64,000 nucleotides of DNA from Marvinbryantia formatexigens DSM 14469 (GCF_025148285.1 NZ_CP102268.1:1364001-1428000), one strand, 5' to 3'; numbered from the stretch's first letter, positions 8,326 to 16,967 are shown. The notes: generated from the sequence alone by a model not told the origin. A program made the numbers and translations.

Positions 8326-8353
8326 ATTATAACAGGTATATGATGTATGTCAA
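8326..8353 (-). promoter_or_regulatory. Strong sigma-A promoter of the epimerase gene
   Basis: Minus strand TTGACA (8353-8348), 16-base spacer, TATAAT (8331-8326): both hexamers match consensus exactly. Confidence 0.9.
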
Positions 8354-8372
8354 GACAGTCTTTTTACAAAAA

Positions 8373-9629
8373 TCAGACGAATCCCCTGAACATCTGGTCC
8401 ACCGCATTGCACGCCGCCCCGATAAGCTGCGCCTCTTTCCCGAAATACGCTTTTTTTACCGGAAGCGGACGCTGGTCGTGCACGACCTTCCGCTCGTTTA
8501 CCAGCTCCTCCAGCCTGCCGACAAGACGTTCGTCCCAGTCGATGCAGTCATGACCGAGCACAATCATTTCCGGGTGCAGAATATTGACGCTGGTAACAAG
8601 CGCGGCGCTGACGTCCTGCAGCATTTCCTCAAAGATTTCCTCTGTCTCCGCCGTCTGCGGCGCCCGGCAGAAGTCAGCGAAGGAAGCACCCTCCTCCCGG
8701 CAGAAGTCAGCAAAAGAAGCCCCTTCCTCCGCCCGGCAGAAGTTTGCCGAAAGAGCGTCCCCCGGACCGGCGCAGCGCTCACCGGAAAAAGCACGTCCCT
8801 TTGCCGCCCGCAGCTTTTCCAGAACAATATGTGTATTGGCGTACAGCTCCAGACACCCCCGGTTTCCGCAGGCGCACAGCGGACCTCTGCGGTCGATGCT
8901 GATGTGCCCGATTTCGGGCGGAAGTCCGCGGTGGCTGTGATAGACCCGCCCGCCGCTGACGATTCCGGAGCCGATACCGTTGGAAATCCCCACAAACAGA
9001 AAATCCTGCACGTTTCTTCCGATTCCGAACAGAAGCTCTGCCAGCGCGGCGCTGTTGTTGTCATGGTCGAAAAACACCGGCAGCGCATACCTTTTTTCCA
9101 GTGCCTCCCGGACAGGTACATTCTGTATCCCGTAAAACCGCGGCGGATTTAAAATCACGCCCTTCCAGATGTCCACCGGACCGATTGCCGCCACGCCAAT
9201 GCCAAAAATATTTTTTTCTTTTTCCAGCAGCCTGTCAATCACGGAAAAACAGTGCGCATATAGCTGCTCCTTAGTCAGCGAATCAAAATGAATGCTCTCC
9301 GACGCCAGCTTTTGCATGGAAAGCGTGCACAGCACCGCCTCTATACGGTCGCGGAAAATCAGAAGCCCGATTACCTTTGGCGCCTTTCCGGAGATTTCCA
9401 GCAGTATCGGATTTCTTCCGCAGACCTCCGTCTGCACCTCCTCACGCTCGGCAACCAGCCCCTGCTGTATAAATTCCGAAACGATATTGGTGACGGTCAT
9501 CTTGGTCAGACCGGTCGCCTTTGACAGCTCGATGCGCGTCCGGCAGTTCTGTGTCGCTATCAGCTTCAGCAAGAGACCTCTGTTGAACTGCTTTGATGTA
9601 AGATTATTTTTGCCCGTCATCCGTGCCAT
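8373..9629 (-). CDS. ROK-family transcriptional regulator (XylR/NagC type) with repeat insertion
   Basis: An N-terminal winged helix (RTRIELSKATGLTKMTVTNI, about residues 30-50) is joined to a ROK sugar-kinase-like domain with FGIGVAAIGPV, the DHDNNSAALAE catalytic-type segment, GISNGIGSGI and the zinc motif CACGNRGC (about 252-259). It is expected to sense a sugar and repress the adjacent epimerase gene. After the zinc motif there is a non-family insertion of about 40 residues in which EEGASFADFCR is repeated, encoded by a short tandem repeat (about 8655-8780). The ATG at 9629 follows GGGAGG by seven bases; the longer frame upstream is repeat DNA. Confidence 0.9.
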   Translation of the reverse strand: MARMTGKNNLTSKQFNRGLLLKLIATQNCRTRIELSKATGLTKMTVTNIVSEFIQQGLVAEREEVQTEVCGRNPILLEISGKAPKVIGLLIFRDRIEAVLCTLSMQKLASESIHFDSLTKEQLYAHCFSVIDRLLEKEKNIFGIGVAAIGPVDIWKGVILNPPRFYGIQNVPVREALEKRYALPVFFDHDNNSAALAELLFGIGRNVQDFLFVGISNGIGSGIVSGGRVYHSHRGLPPEIGHISIDRRGPLCACGNRGCLELYANTHIVLEKLRAAKGRAFSGERCAGPGDALSANFCRAEEGASFADFCREEGASFADFCRAPQTAETEEIFEEMLQDVSAALVTSVNILHPEMIVLGHDCIDWDERLVGRLEELVNERKVVHDQRPLPVKKAYFGKEAQLIGAACNAVDQMFRGFV

Positions 9630-9639
9630 TTCCATTCCT

Positions 9640-9755
9640 CCCAAAGTTTTCCGCGGCATGTCTGTTCCTCTCCGGAGCTTTCCGCAGCATGCCTGTTCCT
9701 CCCCGAAATTTTCCGCAGCATGTCTGTTCCTCCCCGAAATTTTCCGCGGCATATC
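9640..9755 (+). repeat. About 31-bp tandem repeat, four copies, upstream of the ROK gene
   Basis: Units read TTTTCCGCRGCATGTCTGTT then CCTCCCCGAAA, starting near 9648 and repeating to 9755 with small changes. They fill the gap between the threonine aldolase and the ROK gene. Translating them extends the ROK frame with repeated residues, which I regard as non-coding. Confidence 0.85.
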
Positions 9756-9818
9756 TTTGCTTCCCGCACCGGCTCTGCCGCGCGCAGACGCCGCATTACC
9801 CGCTAAAGCCGTGCGCCG

Positions 9819-10844
9819 TCACAGAAGCTTTTGCAGCGCTTCCAGATCCTCATCCGTGGTGGACCAGCCTGTCACAAAACGCACCACCGTATGATTTTCA
9901 TCCAGCTTTTCCCAGAAGCTGAAAGCTACCTGCTCCTTCAGCTCCTCCATCCGCCGGTTTTCCAGAATAATAAACTGCTGGTTTGTGGGAGATTCCAGGT
10001 AAATATCCATATTTTTGCTGTGAAAAAGCGCTTTCAGCTCCTCCGCTTTTTCAATGGCATGACGACCGATTTTAAAATACAAATCATCCGTAAACAGCGC
10101 GTCAAACTGCACGCCCGTCAGACGTCCCTTGGCAAGCAGCGCGCCCCGTTTTTTCACAGACGTCAGAAAATGCGCCGGCTTATTGCCCTTTGTGAAAACC
10201 ACCGCCTCCCCGCAGAGAGCGCCCACCTTGGTGCCGCCGATGTAGAAAACGTCACAGATCTGCGCCAGCTCCGGCAGCGTGATGTCCGCCTCGCGGCTCA
10301 TCAGACCGTAGCCCAGACGCGCGCCGTCCACGTAGAGCGGAATCTGATATGCATGGCACACGCCGGCAATCTCCTGCAGCTCCTTTTTGGAATAAAGCGT
10401 GCCGTACTCCGTGGGCCAGGAAATATAGACCATTCCCGGAAAAACCATGTGCTCAAAGTTTTCGTCGGCATAGTAGGCTTCCAGATATGCGCGCAGCGCA
10501 TCCGCCCGGATTTTTCCCTCTTCCTGCGCAATTTCCAGCACCTTGTGTCCGGTGTATTCGATGGCGCCTGCCTCATGTACGCTCACATGACCGGTTTTTG
10601 CCGCAATGACGCCCTCATAATCCTTCAGCATGGAGGATATGACGACAGCGTTCGTCTGCGTGCCGCCCACCAGAAATTCCACTTCCGCCTGCGGGCATCC
10701 GCACGCCGCACGGATTTTTTCCTTCGCGCGCTCACTGTATAAATCGGCTCCGTAGCCGGAAAGCGGCTCCAGATTTGTTTCCATCAGTCTTTTCAGCACC
10801 TGGGGATGCGCCCCGGCAATATAATCATTTTCAAATGAAACCAT
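9819..10844 (-). CDS. ltaE: Low-specificity L-threonine aldolase
   Basis: PLP enzyme that splits L-threonine (or allo-threonine) to glycine and acetaldehyde in the cytosol. The 341 residues include FENDYIAGAHPQVLKRL, GGTQTNAVVIS, HEAGAIEYTGHK, YVDGARLGYGL and the PLP lysine segment FYIGGTKVGALCGEAVV. The ATG at 10844 follows GAGAGGAG; the frame upstream to 11078 lacks family sequence and overlaps the divergent mgtE promoter region. Confidence 0.93.
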   Translation of the reverse strand: MVSFENDYIAGAHPQVLKRLMETNLEPLSGYGADLYSERAKEKIRAACGCPQAEVEFLVGGTQTNAVVISSMLKDYEGVIAAKTGHVSVHEAGAIEYTGHKVLEIAQEEGKIRADALRAYLEAYYADENFEHMVFPGMVYISWPTEYGTLYSKKELQEIAGVCHAYQIPLYVDGARLGYGLMSREADITLPELAQICDVFYIGGTKVGALCGEAVVFTKGNKPAHFLTSVKKRGALLAKGRLTGVQFDALFTDDLYFKIGRHAIEKAEELKALFHSKNMDIYLESPTNQQFIILENRRMEELKEQVAFSFWEKLDENHTVVRFVTGWSTTDEDLEALQKLL

Positions 10845-10983
10845 GTCTTTCTCCTCTCTGCCCTTTGCCTGCCGGCGGCATGAGAGGCAGATATCGCCTC
10901 CTGCCGCGCGTGCAGCAGCAAAACTACTACCTCGGTTATAGCATTGAAAGAAATAAATGTCCACCGTTTTTTCCCGGCAGGTG

Positions 10984-11012
10984 TTGAAATTTCCGGCGGA
11001 GGGTGCTAAAAT
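10984..11012 (+). promoter_or_regulatory. Promoter of the mgtE leader
   Basis: TTGAAA (10984-10989), 17-base spacer, TAAAAT (11007-11012). Initiation near 11019 would give a leader of about 350 bases before mgtE, far longer than needed for translation. Confidence 0.7.
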
Positions 11013-11107
11013 AATCGTTGGTGACAAAGATTGCGGGTTCCTGCAGATGTGGCAGACCCCGACAATCTTATCCGTCACCAGATAATTCTGATAAGAGAGG
11101 TGAGACT

Positions 11108-11191
11108 ATGGACGGCAACAGCGGTGGACGAAGTAGCGACAGGGCAGTTATCCCGCGGCGGATTTTCAGGCGCAGACCGTCTGTATTCTGA
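11108..11191 (+). CDS. Candidate leader peptide upstream of mgtE (27 residues)
   Basis: The ATG at 11108 follows AGAGGTGAG at ideal spacing, one of the better ribosome sites in the window. The 27-residue product ends PRRIFRRRPSVF, rich in Arg and Pro. Its codons 13-15 cover GGCAGTTAT, one arm of the proposed antiterminator, so ribosome position would change the fold. Enterobacterial mgtL, which controls a Mg2+ transporter, is also a short Pro/Arg-rich leader; the resemblance is in kind only. Too short for statistical support. Confidence 0.5.
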   Translation: MDGNSGGRSSDRAVIPRRIFRRRPSVF

Positions 11192-11206
11192 CCGTTTTTA
11201 TAACTG

Positions 11207-11282
11207 CCATTGTCTGTCTGAAAGCTGCGCTACATCAGCAAAGCAGGGTGCACGGCATTTTGCCGGGGACAATGGTTTTTTT
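11207..11282 (+). terminator. Intrinsic terminator within the mgtE leader
   Basis: CCATTGTC (11207-11214) pairs with GACAATGG (11268-11275), followed by seven T. The loop holds a second hairpin CGGCA/TGCCG. It lies about 90 bases before the mgtE start, the usual place for an attenuator. Confidence 0.65.
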
Positions 11283-11367
11283 GTGCTCTTTTTTACCCCG
11301 GCATCCTGTGCCCGTCTTTGCTCAGTCATAGTACGACAAAATTTATGAGTAAAGGAGGATGCAGACA

Positions 11368-12792
11368 ATGACGATGAAAAAGAACCTTTCCGGCGGCACG
11401 ACCGCCATGCAGCAGCCGGATTACGAGCGTGAGATTGTTTCCGTAATCCGCAGCACGCTGACCCCGAAGCTTCTGCAGGAGCGCCTGCACGAATACCACG
11501 AAAAGGATATTGCAGAGGCAATGGATGTCCTGCACAGGGACGAGCGCCACAAGCTGTACAGTATCCTGGATACGCAGACGCTTGCAGATGTGCTGGAATA
11601 TTCCCAGCAGCGCGATCTTTATCTGGAGGAATTAAATATCCGCAGACGTGTTGCAGTGCTCTCAGATTTTGATGTCACATCGGCGGTGGAATATCTGCGG
11701 CAGCTCGACAAGGGGCAGCGCGACACGCTGATTGATCTGATGGAGGACGATTTAAAAAAGGAAATCGCGCTCTCCTGCTCTTTCGACAAAGACGAAATCG
11801 GCAGCCGGATGACGACCAACTATATTTCCGTCTCTGAGGGCACCGGTGTGCGCCAGGCGATGAAGGAGCTGGTGAGGCAGGCGGCGGAAAATGACAATAT
11901 TTCCACCATCTATGTGTTAGATGAGGACGGCGTTCTGGTGGGCGCGGTCGATTTAAAGGATCTGATCATTGCGCGCGAGAACACGCCGCTGGAGGAAATC
12001 ACTACCACCTCCTATCCTTACGTGTACGCGAGCCAGCTTATTGAGGACTGTGTGAATCTTCTCCGCGATTATTCCGAGGATTCGATTCCGGTTCTCGATG
12101 AGAATAACCGTCTGACAGGTGTGCTGACCTCCCAGGACATGGTGGAAATGGTGGACGACATTATGGGCGATGATTACGCAAAGTTCGGCGGTCTGTCCTC
12201 CGAGGAGGATCTGCGGGAACCGCTGAAAAAGAGCATCAGCAAGCGTCTTCCCTGGCTGATCGTCCTGCTCGCGCTCGGCATGGTGGTGTCCGGCACCGTC
12301 AGCCTCTTCGAGTTTGTGGTGGTACAGCTTCCCCTGCTCGTGAGCTTCCAGTCACTCGTCCTCGACATGGCGGGCAATGTCGGCACACAGTCGCTCGCTG
12401 TCACCATCCGTGTGCTGATGGATGAAAAGCTTCCCTTAAAGCAAAAGCTTTTTCTGGTTTCCAAGGAAGCGCGTATCGGTCTTCTGAACGGTATCATTCT
12501 GGGCGCGCTGTCCTTTGTGTGCATCGGCATCTATCTGGTGCTGTTTAAGGGGCAGGCGCCGCTGACGGCGTTTTCTACCTCGCTGTGCGTCGGCATTTCA
12601 CTGCTGACAGCGATGATGCTCTCCAGCATCGCCGGAACGGTCATCCCGATTCTTCTGAAGAAGCTAAAAATCGACCCGGCAGTCGCTTCCGGTCCGCTCA
12701 TCACGACACTCAACGATCTGGTTGCCGTCGTTACGTATTACGGACTTGCCTGGATTCTGCTGCTCAACCTTCTGCCGCGGCTGACAGGCTGA
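11368..12792 (+). CDS. mgtE: MgtE-family magnesium transporter
   Basis: Mg2+ channel/transporter in the cytoplasmic membrane, gated by cytosolic Mg2+. The protein (474 residues) has the expected order: N-terminal helical MgtE_N domain (about 20-125), paired CBS domains (about 130-255, with DEDGVLVGAVDLKDLI and VLDENNRLTGVLTSQDMVEMV), a connecting helix, and five membrane segments (about 280-470) with SFQSLVLDMAGNVGTQSLA, the pore motif with conserved Asn and Gly. Start 11368 lies nine bases after AGGAGG; an ATG at 11359 is too close to it. Expression is probably set by the long leader upstream. Confidence 0.95.
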   Translation: MTMKKNLSGGTTAMQQPDYEREIVSVIRSTLTPKLLQERLHEYHEKDIAEAMDVLHRDERHKLYSILDTQTLADVLEYSQQRDLYLEELNIRRRVAVLSDFDVTSAVEYLRQLDKGQRDTLIDLMEDDLKKEIALSCSFDKDEIGSRMTTNYISVSEGTGVRQAMKELVRQAAENDNISTIYVLDEDGVLVGAVDLKDLIIARENTPLEEITTTSYPYVYASQLIEDCVNLLRDYSEDSIPVLDENNRLTGVLTSQDMVEMVDDIMGDDYAKFGGLSSEEDLREPLKKSISKRLPWLIVLLALGMVVSGTVSLFEFVVVQLPLLVSFQSLVLDMAGNVGTQSLAVTIRVLMDEKLPLKQKLFLVSKEARIGLLNGIILGALSFVCIGIYLVLFKGQAPLTAFSTSLCVGISLLTAMMLSSIAGTVIPILLKKLKIDPAVASGPLITTLNDLVAVVTYYGLAWILLLNLLPRLTG

Positions 12793-12859
12793 GCGCAGAT
12801 GGCGACGCTCCTTCAGGTCCGGCTTCCGGTCCGGAAATCCGCCGTTCAAAATCCCCCCA

Positions 12860-12896
12860 AAAAAACAGTGAGCTTTTCCGCCCACTGTTTTTCTTT
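12860..12896. terminator. Bidirectional terminator between mgtE and the next convergent gene
   Basis: ACAGTG/CACTGT stem with GC closing pairs (12865-12888), A run before and T run after. Confidence 0.75.
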
Positions 12897-12902
12897 TGCT
12901 TT

Positions 12903-13409
12903 TTAAAAGCCGGCTACCTTTATAACGGCGTCCGCCGCGATAACCGACAGCCCTGCCACCGCTCCGATATCTGCCACATTTCTGTGGTTCTGATAAAGCT
13001 GCCGCATACGCGGCTCCACCTCTGTCAGCGCGATTACCCCGAAAAATCCCCAGATGAGGGAAAACAGCGGGCTTACGCGCGTGCCGATGCTGAACGGAAT
13101 CATGGAGTAGTCCCACAGCAGCACATGGAATACCCGTTCAAAGGTAAAGGAAACGACGTATTCCAGCAGAGAAGCCAGCACGAAAATCTCCAGAAAGGAA
13201 ACCCATTTCTTTTTATGATTGCAGAAGAGCGTAACAGCAACCACGCCAAAGCCGTAAATCGGGCAGTATGGTCCGTACAGAAATCCCGGAATCACCAGCT
13301 TCCGGCAGAATACCGACCGGAACGCCACTTCTGCGCACCATCCTGCCACACTGATTGTTACAAATAAAAACACCAGATACAGTAACATGATTTTGCCATG
13401 TGTTTTCAT
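12903..13409 (-). CDS. Multi-pass membrane protein, putative ABC-transporter type IV (CmpB-like) family
   Basis: The 168 residues contain about five hydrophobic segments and the motif GFLYGPYCPIYGFGVV, together with ASLLEYVVSFTFERVFHVLLWDYS, typical of the poorly understood family annotated as putative ABC transporter type IV/CmpB. No ATP-binding partner is adjacent. The function is not known; the family assignment rests on these motifs. Confidence 0.75.
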   Translation of the reverse strand: MKTHGKIMLLYLVFLFVTISVAGWCAEVAFRSVFCRKLVIPGFLYGPYCPIYGFGVVAVTLFCNHKKKWVSFLEIFVLASLLEYVVSFTFERVFHVLLWDYSMIPFSIGTRVSPLFSLIWGFFGVIALTEVEPRMRQLYQNHRNVADIGAVAGLSVIAADAVIKVAGF

Positions 13410-13526
13410 TCTTCCCCTCTCCCTCCCCGTTTTAGCAGCCAGTTTTTAAAAATGCTGCTAAAATAAAGCACATTTTTTCTCTGTGCTGCCGCCGTATCCG
13501 GGCGGCAGACAGAGGATTCTTAAATT

Positions 13527-14894
13527 CTATATTTTTTCAAGCTGCGCGGCGGTTTCTACGTGAACGCTCATCGGGAACTGGTCGACTGCCCGGCAGCGCT
13601 TCAGTGCATAACCGTTATCGCACAGTATCCGCAGATCCCGCGCCAGCGTAGCGCTGTCGCAGCTTACGTACACCACCCGCTCCGGCTGCATTTCAATAAT
13701 CGTGGAAAGCAGCGAATCGTCGCACCCTTTGCGCGGCGGGTCCACCACGATTACCTCCGCATGGATGCGGTGCCTGCGGTATACCTCCGGCAGGATTTCC
13801 TCCGCCCTTCCCACAAAGAACTGGGCGTTGGCAATACCATTGATCTTTGCATTGCGGCAGGCATCATCAATCGCCTGCGGGATGACCTCCACGCCGTACA
13901 CCTGGCGCGCCTGTTGCGCGAGAAACAGGGAAATCGTCCCGATTCCGCAGTATAAATCCCACACCGTCTCTTTTCCGGTCAGCCCGGCATATTCCAGCGC
14001 CAGAGAATACAGCTTCTCCGTCTGCACCGGATTCACCTGGAAAAAGGAGAGCGGCGATATCTGATAGCGGATATTTCCGATGTAGTCCTCAATATACGGT
14101 CTGCCCCACAGAAGGCGCACATCCTTTCCCATAATCACATTGGTTTTTTCCCGGTTCGTATTTATGGAAATGCTGGTCATATTGGGAACCTTCCGCAGCG
14201 CCTCCACCAGCTTTTCCTCCTTCGGAAGCGTAGTTCCGTTGACAATCAGGCAGACCATAATCTCTTTCGTGGTAAAGCCGCAGCGGATCAGCACATGGCG
14301 CACCAGTCCGCGTCCGGTCTTCTCGTCATACGGGCTGACAAATTCCTTTTCCATATAAGAAATAATAATGTTTAAAATTTCCTCGTTTACCTCGGCACCC
14401 AGGAAGCACCTGCGGTTGTCGATGATCGAATGAGTGCGTCCCGCGTAAAACCCGGCGACAATATGACCGTCCTTATCCTTCCCGATGGGGTACTGCGCTT
14501 TGTTGCGATAATAAAACGGCTGCTCCATGCCGATAATCGGCTCCATCGGAATGTCCGTAAATTTCCCGATGCGCTCCAGATTGCCGCGCACCTTTTTCTC
14601 CTTAAAGCGGAGCTGCTCCGCATAATCCATTTCCTGAATCTGGCAGCCCCCGCACTGTTTTGCCACCGGGCATACCGCAGGCACCCGGAAGGGTGAAGGA
14701 GAGAGAATCTTCATCAGACGTGCATAACCGTAGGTCTTTTTCATTTTTATGACCTTTGCCTCTATCTCATCGCCCGGAATCGCATCCTTCACAAAAAGAA
14801 CCATATCGCCGGTCCGTCCGATGCCAGAGCCCTCGGCGCTGATATCTTCAATCGTAAGCTGTACATAATCATCCTTTTTTATCACTCTTTCCAT
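13527..14894 (-). CDS. 23S rRNA (uracil-5-)-methyltransferase, RlmCD/RumA family
   Basis: SAM-dependent enzyme that makes 5-methyluridine in 23S rRNA. The protein (455 residues) has an N-terminal TRAM domain (about 1-60), an iron-sulfur cysteine set CPVAKQCGGCQ, and a C-terminal methylase with WDLYCGIGTISLFLA, VDPPRKGCDD and the catalytic Cys in VYVSCDSATLARDL. In Gram-positives one RlmCD enzyme modifies both U747 and U1939; which applies here cannot be told. The start at 14894 follows GGTGAGGGAGG. Confidence 0.93.
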   Translation of the reverse strand: MERVIKKDDYVQLTIEDISAEGSGIGRTGDMVLFVKDAIPGDEIEAKVIKMKKTYGYARLMKILSPSPFRVPAVCPVAKQCGGCQIQEMDYAEQLRFKEKKVRGNLERIGKFTDIPMEPIIGMEQPFYYRNKAQYPIGKDKDGHIVAGFYAGRTHSIIDNRRCFLGAEVNEEILNIIISYMEKEFVSPYDEKTGRGLVRHVLIRCGFTTKEIMVCLIVNGTTLPKEEKLVEALRKVPNMTSISINTNREKTNVIMGKDVRLLWGRPYIEDYIGNIRYQISPLSFFQVNPVQTEKLYSLALEYAGLTGKETVWDLYCGIGTISLFLAQQARQVYGVEVIPQAIDDACRNAKINGIANAQFFVGRAEEILPEVYRRHRIHAEVIVVDPPRKGCDDSLLSTIIEMQPERVVYVSCDSATLARDLRILCDNGYALKRCRAVDQFPMSVHVETAAQLEKI

Positions 14895-14944
14895 GTCCTC
14901 CCTCACCTGCAATCTCCTGTCTGTCATTTAAGGACGGCACCGCT

Positions 14945-15694
14945 CTAGACACTCAGACGGCGTTCCATAATCCAGCCTGCCACCAGATACATCACAACAA
15001 TTTCCACAAACAATACCCCGACTGACAGCGCAAACTGCAGTCCCTCGTTTACCATTGATACCGGCACACATTTGTCCGCAATCCAGCCGCACAGCCATCC
15101 GAGCAGCAGATAAAGGATAAAGCTTACCACACCGCTGAAGCGTCTGCCCGCCAGAACCGTCGCGGAGAGGGTGATTGCCAGATATCCCGTCACCACCAGC
15201 ATCAGCCAGGAGACCAGGATGGAGAAAAATCCCATCGCAAGACTCTGCGCGGAAATATTGATTTCCAACTGGAGGTTAATCATCAGATCATGCAGCATAT
15301 CCAGAAACTGTTTTACGCCGCCGATATAAATGACGCTGACCGTAAAGTCGAGCGCGGCAAGCGCAGCGAAGCAGGCGCCGGTAAACAGAATGGATATGCC
15401 GTTTTCGATTATCTTTGCGCCGAGCACCTGGTAGCTGTTGGTCGGCGTGAGAAACAGCATGTAGCTCTGCTTGGTATTCAGGTCGCGGTGAAACACCAGC
15501 AGACTTTCGATACCGATATAAAGAACGCCGAACAAAGAACACAGCAGCAATGCTATGATGCCGAATAAGAGCCCGTTTTCCCAGTCGAAGAATACGCCGA
15601 TAAGATAGGCGATTTCCGCGATTGCCGTAATAATCAGAAGAATAAATTTTGAAAACATCGTTTTGCGCAGTTCATATTTCATTAATTTCAGCAT
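14945..15694 (-). CDS. ABC transporter permease (ABC-2 type)
   Basis: The 249 residues have six hydrophobic segments typical of ABC-2 membrane subunits. It overlaps the ATPase gene by seven bases (ATG at 15694, ATPase stop at 15688-15690) and follows it in the operon regulator-ATPase-permease. Such YtrA-regulated systems are often linked to cell-envelope stress; the substrate is unknown. Confidence 0.83.
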   Translation of the reverse strand: MLKLMKYELRKTMFSKFILLIITAIAEIAYLIGVFFDWENGLLFGIIALLLCSLFGVLYIGIESLLVFHRDLNTKQSYMLFLTPTNSYQVLGAKIIENGISILFTGACFAALAALDFTVSVIYIGGVKQFLDMLHDLMINLQLEINISAQSLAMGFFSILVSWLMLVVTGYLAITLSATVLAGRRFSGVVSFILYLLLGWLCGWIADKCVPVSMVNEGLQFALSVGVLFVEIVVMYLVAGWIMERRLSV

Positions 15695-16395
15695 GTTGCT
15701 TCCCCTCCATGTCCATAAATTTCCCGGTACAGATCTACCACGGATTTCCCACGCTCCTCGCGCAGCGCCTCCACGCCGACCATTTCCACCAGGTGGCTTT
15801 CCTTCATAAAGATAGCGGCGTCCACCACCTTCTCCAGCTCGTCGACCAGGTGACTGGAGATCACCAGCGTAGTGTCCTCGCCCGCCGCCTCCAGCACACT
15901 GCGGATGATCTCATCCCGCGCCAGCAGATCGATGCCGTTGAGCGGTTCGTCCAGCAGATATACCTTTGCCTGCCGTGCCATCGTGACGGCTATTTTCAGC
16001 TTCGCCATCATACCGGAGGAAAGGCTTTTGGTCTTCATATCCTCCGAAAGCTCCATCCGCTCTATCAGCCGCCCGTAATGCTCCATAGAGAAGTCGTCAA
16101 AAAAGTCATCGTAATATTTTCCCACGTCCTTTATGGTCATCCAGCTGTAAAAATATGGCTCCGTGGACATATATGCCACCTCCCGGCGGCTCCTGGGTCC
16201 GACCGGCTCCCCGTTATAATAGAAGCCGCCGCTATTTGGCTTCACCAGCCCGACCGCCATTTTCATCAGCGTGGTCTTGCCGCTTCCGTTCGGACCAAGC
16301 ATCGCGTAGATTTTGCCCTGCTCCAGCTTAAAGGAAACATGGTCCACCGCTGTTTTTCTGCCATAAACCTTTGTGATTTCCCTGCATTCCAACAT
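15688..16395 (-). CDS. ABC transporter ATP-binding protein
   Basis: A compact ATPase (235 residues): Walker A GPNGSGKTTLMKMAVGL, signature LSSGMMAKLKIA, Walker B VYLLDEPLNGID and the switch His in VISSHL. It drives the permease encoded directly downstream. The ATG follows AAGGAG. The signature has SSGM in place of the usual SGGQ, as in several ABC-2 drug/bacteriocin-type exporters. Confidence 0.92.
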   Translation of the reverse strand: MLECREITKVYGRKTAVDHVSFKLEQGKIYAMLGPNGSGKTTLMKMAVGLVKPNSGGFYYNGEPVGPRSRREVAYMSTEPYFYSWMTIKDVGKYYDDFFDDFSMEHYGRLIERMELSEDMKTKSLSSGMMAKLKIAVTMARQAKVYLLDEPLNGIDLLARDEIIRSVLEAAGEDTTLVISSHLVDELEKVVDAAIFMKESHLVEMVGVEALREERGKSVVDLYREIYGHGGEATC

Positions 16396-16436
16396 ATTTA
16401 TTCTCTCCTTCTTTTTCTATTTCCGTGCGGACTGCG

Positions 16437-16564
16437 CCGCATCGTCTCTTTTTGTTCTGCGGACTTTTCTGGTCAGCCGTCCGCATCGTCTCTTTTGCTC
16501 TGCGGACCTTTCTGGTCAGCCGCCCGCATCATCTATTTTGCTCTGCGGTTTCTCTGGTCAGCCG
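16437..16564 (+). repeat. About 43-bp tandem repeat, three copies
   Basis: Units with the core CTCTGCGGACYTTTCTGGTC, followed by AGCCGTCCGCATCRTCT, repeat between the ATPase start and the stop of the GntR regulator. The regulator's last residues (GGRDG) fall in the edge of the array. Confidence 0.8.
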
Positions 16565-16941
16565 TCCCTGCCGCCGTCCGCATCCTTCTTTGCCTGGTAG
16601 CGTCCGACCAGCTCGATTGCTTCTTCCCCGGAGATACCGAGACGTCTCATCCCCCCCAGAAACTGGCTGATAAGCTCACCTGCCATTTCTTCCTTCATCT
16701 GCTTTATCCTCTCTTCATCCTCCGTCACGAAGGTGCCCATACCGCGTCTGGTAAAGCATATTCCTTCGTTCTCCAGCTCCTTGTACACTCTGCCGGCGGT
16801 GTTCGGATTGATGGTATACTGAATCGCCAGGTCGCGGACAGAAGGCATTTTCTCGCCGAGCGCAAGTCTGCCGGCGACAATATCATGCTTGATAGCCGTC
16901 ATTACCTGTAAATAAATGGGAAGCGCCGGATTATATTCCAT
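16558..16941 (-). CDS. GntR-family regulator, YtrA type
   Basis: A 127-residue protein: winged helix (MEYNPALPIYLQVMTAIKHD, PSVRDLAIQYTINPNTAGRVY) and a short C-terminal dimer helix, the YtrA pattern. The ATG at 16941 follows AAGGAGG. It is the first gene of a regulator-ATPase-permease operon and very likely represses it through the palindrome in its own promoter. Confidence 0.92.
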   Translation of the reverse strand: MEYNPALPIYLQVMTAIKHDIVAGRLALGEKMPSVRDLAIQYTINPNTAGRVYKELENEGICFTRRGMGTFVTEDEERIKQMKEEMAGELISQFLGGMRRLGISGEEAIELVGRYQAKKDADGGRDG

Positions 16942-16967
16942 AATGTCCTCCTTTTTCCAGTGTATCT

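Larger units (their letters stand above)
11020..11303 (+). promoter_or_regulatory. Structured mgtE leader with competing stems (attenuator candidate)
   Basis: The 5' part folds on itself: GGTGAC/GTCACC, then GATTG/CAATC, GGG/CCC and CTGC/GCAG (about 11020-11078). Further on, GGCAGTTAT (11143-11151) can pair with ATAACTGCC (11200-11208), which overlaps the left arm of a terminator (11207-11214). TGCCGGGG (11261-11268) can instead pair with CCCCGGCA (11296-11303), which would break the terminator's right arm. I could not match it by eye to the M-box consensus. A leader ORF lies inside (11108-11191). Confidence 0.6.

Noticed and set aside
11020-11210. M-box (ykoK) magnesium riboswitch upstream of mgtE
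   Set aside because: GGTGAG is present, but I could not align the conserved core that should follow. A covariance-model search is needed; I left the leader unclassified.
11031-11348. 105-codon plus-strand frame in the mgtE leader
   Set aside because: It has no ribosome site, crosses the terminator and its T runs, and encodes no recognisable protein. The 27-codon frame in a different register has a better start.
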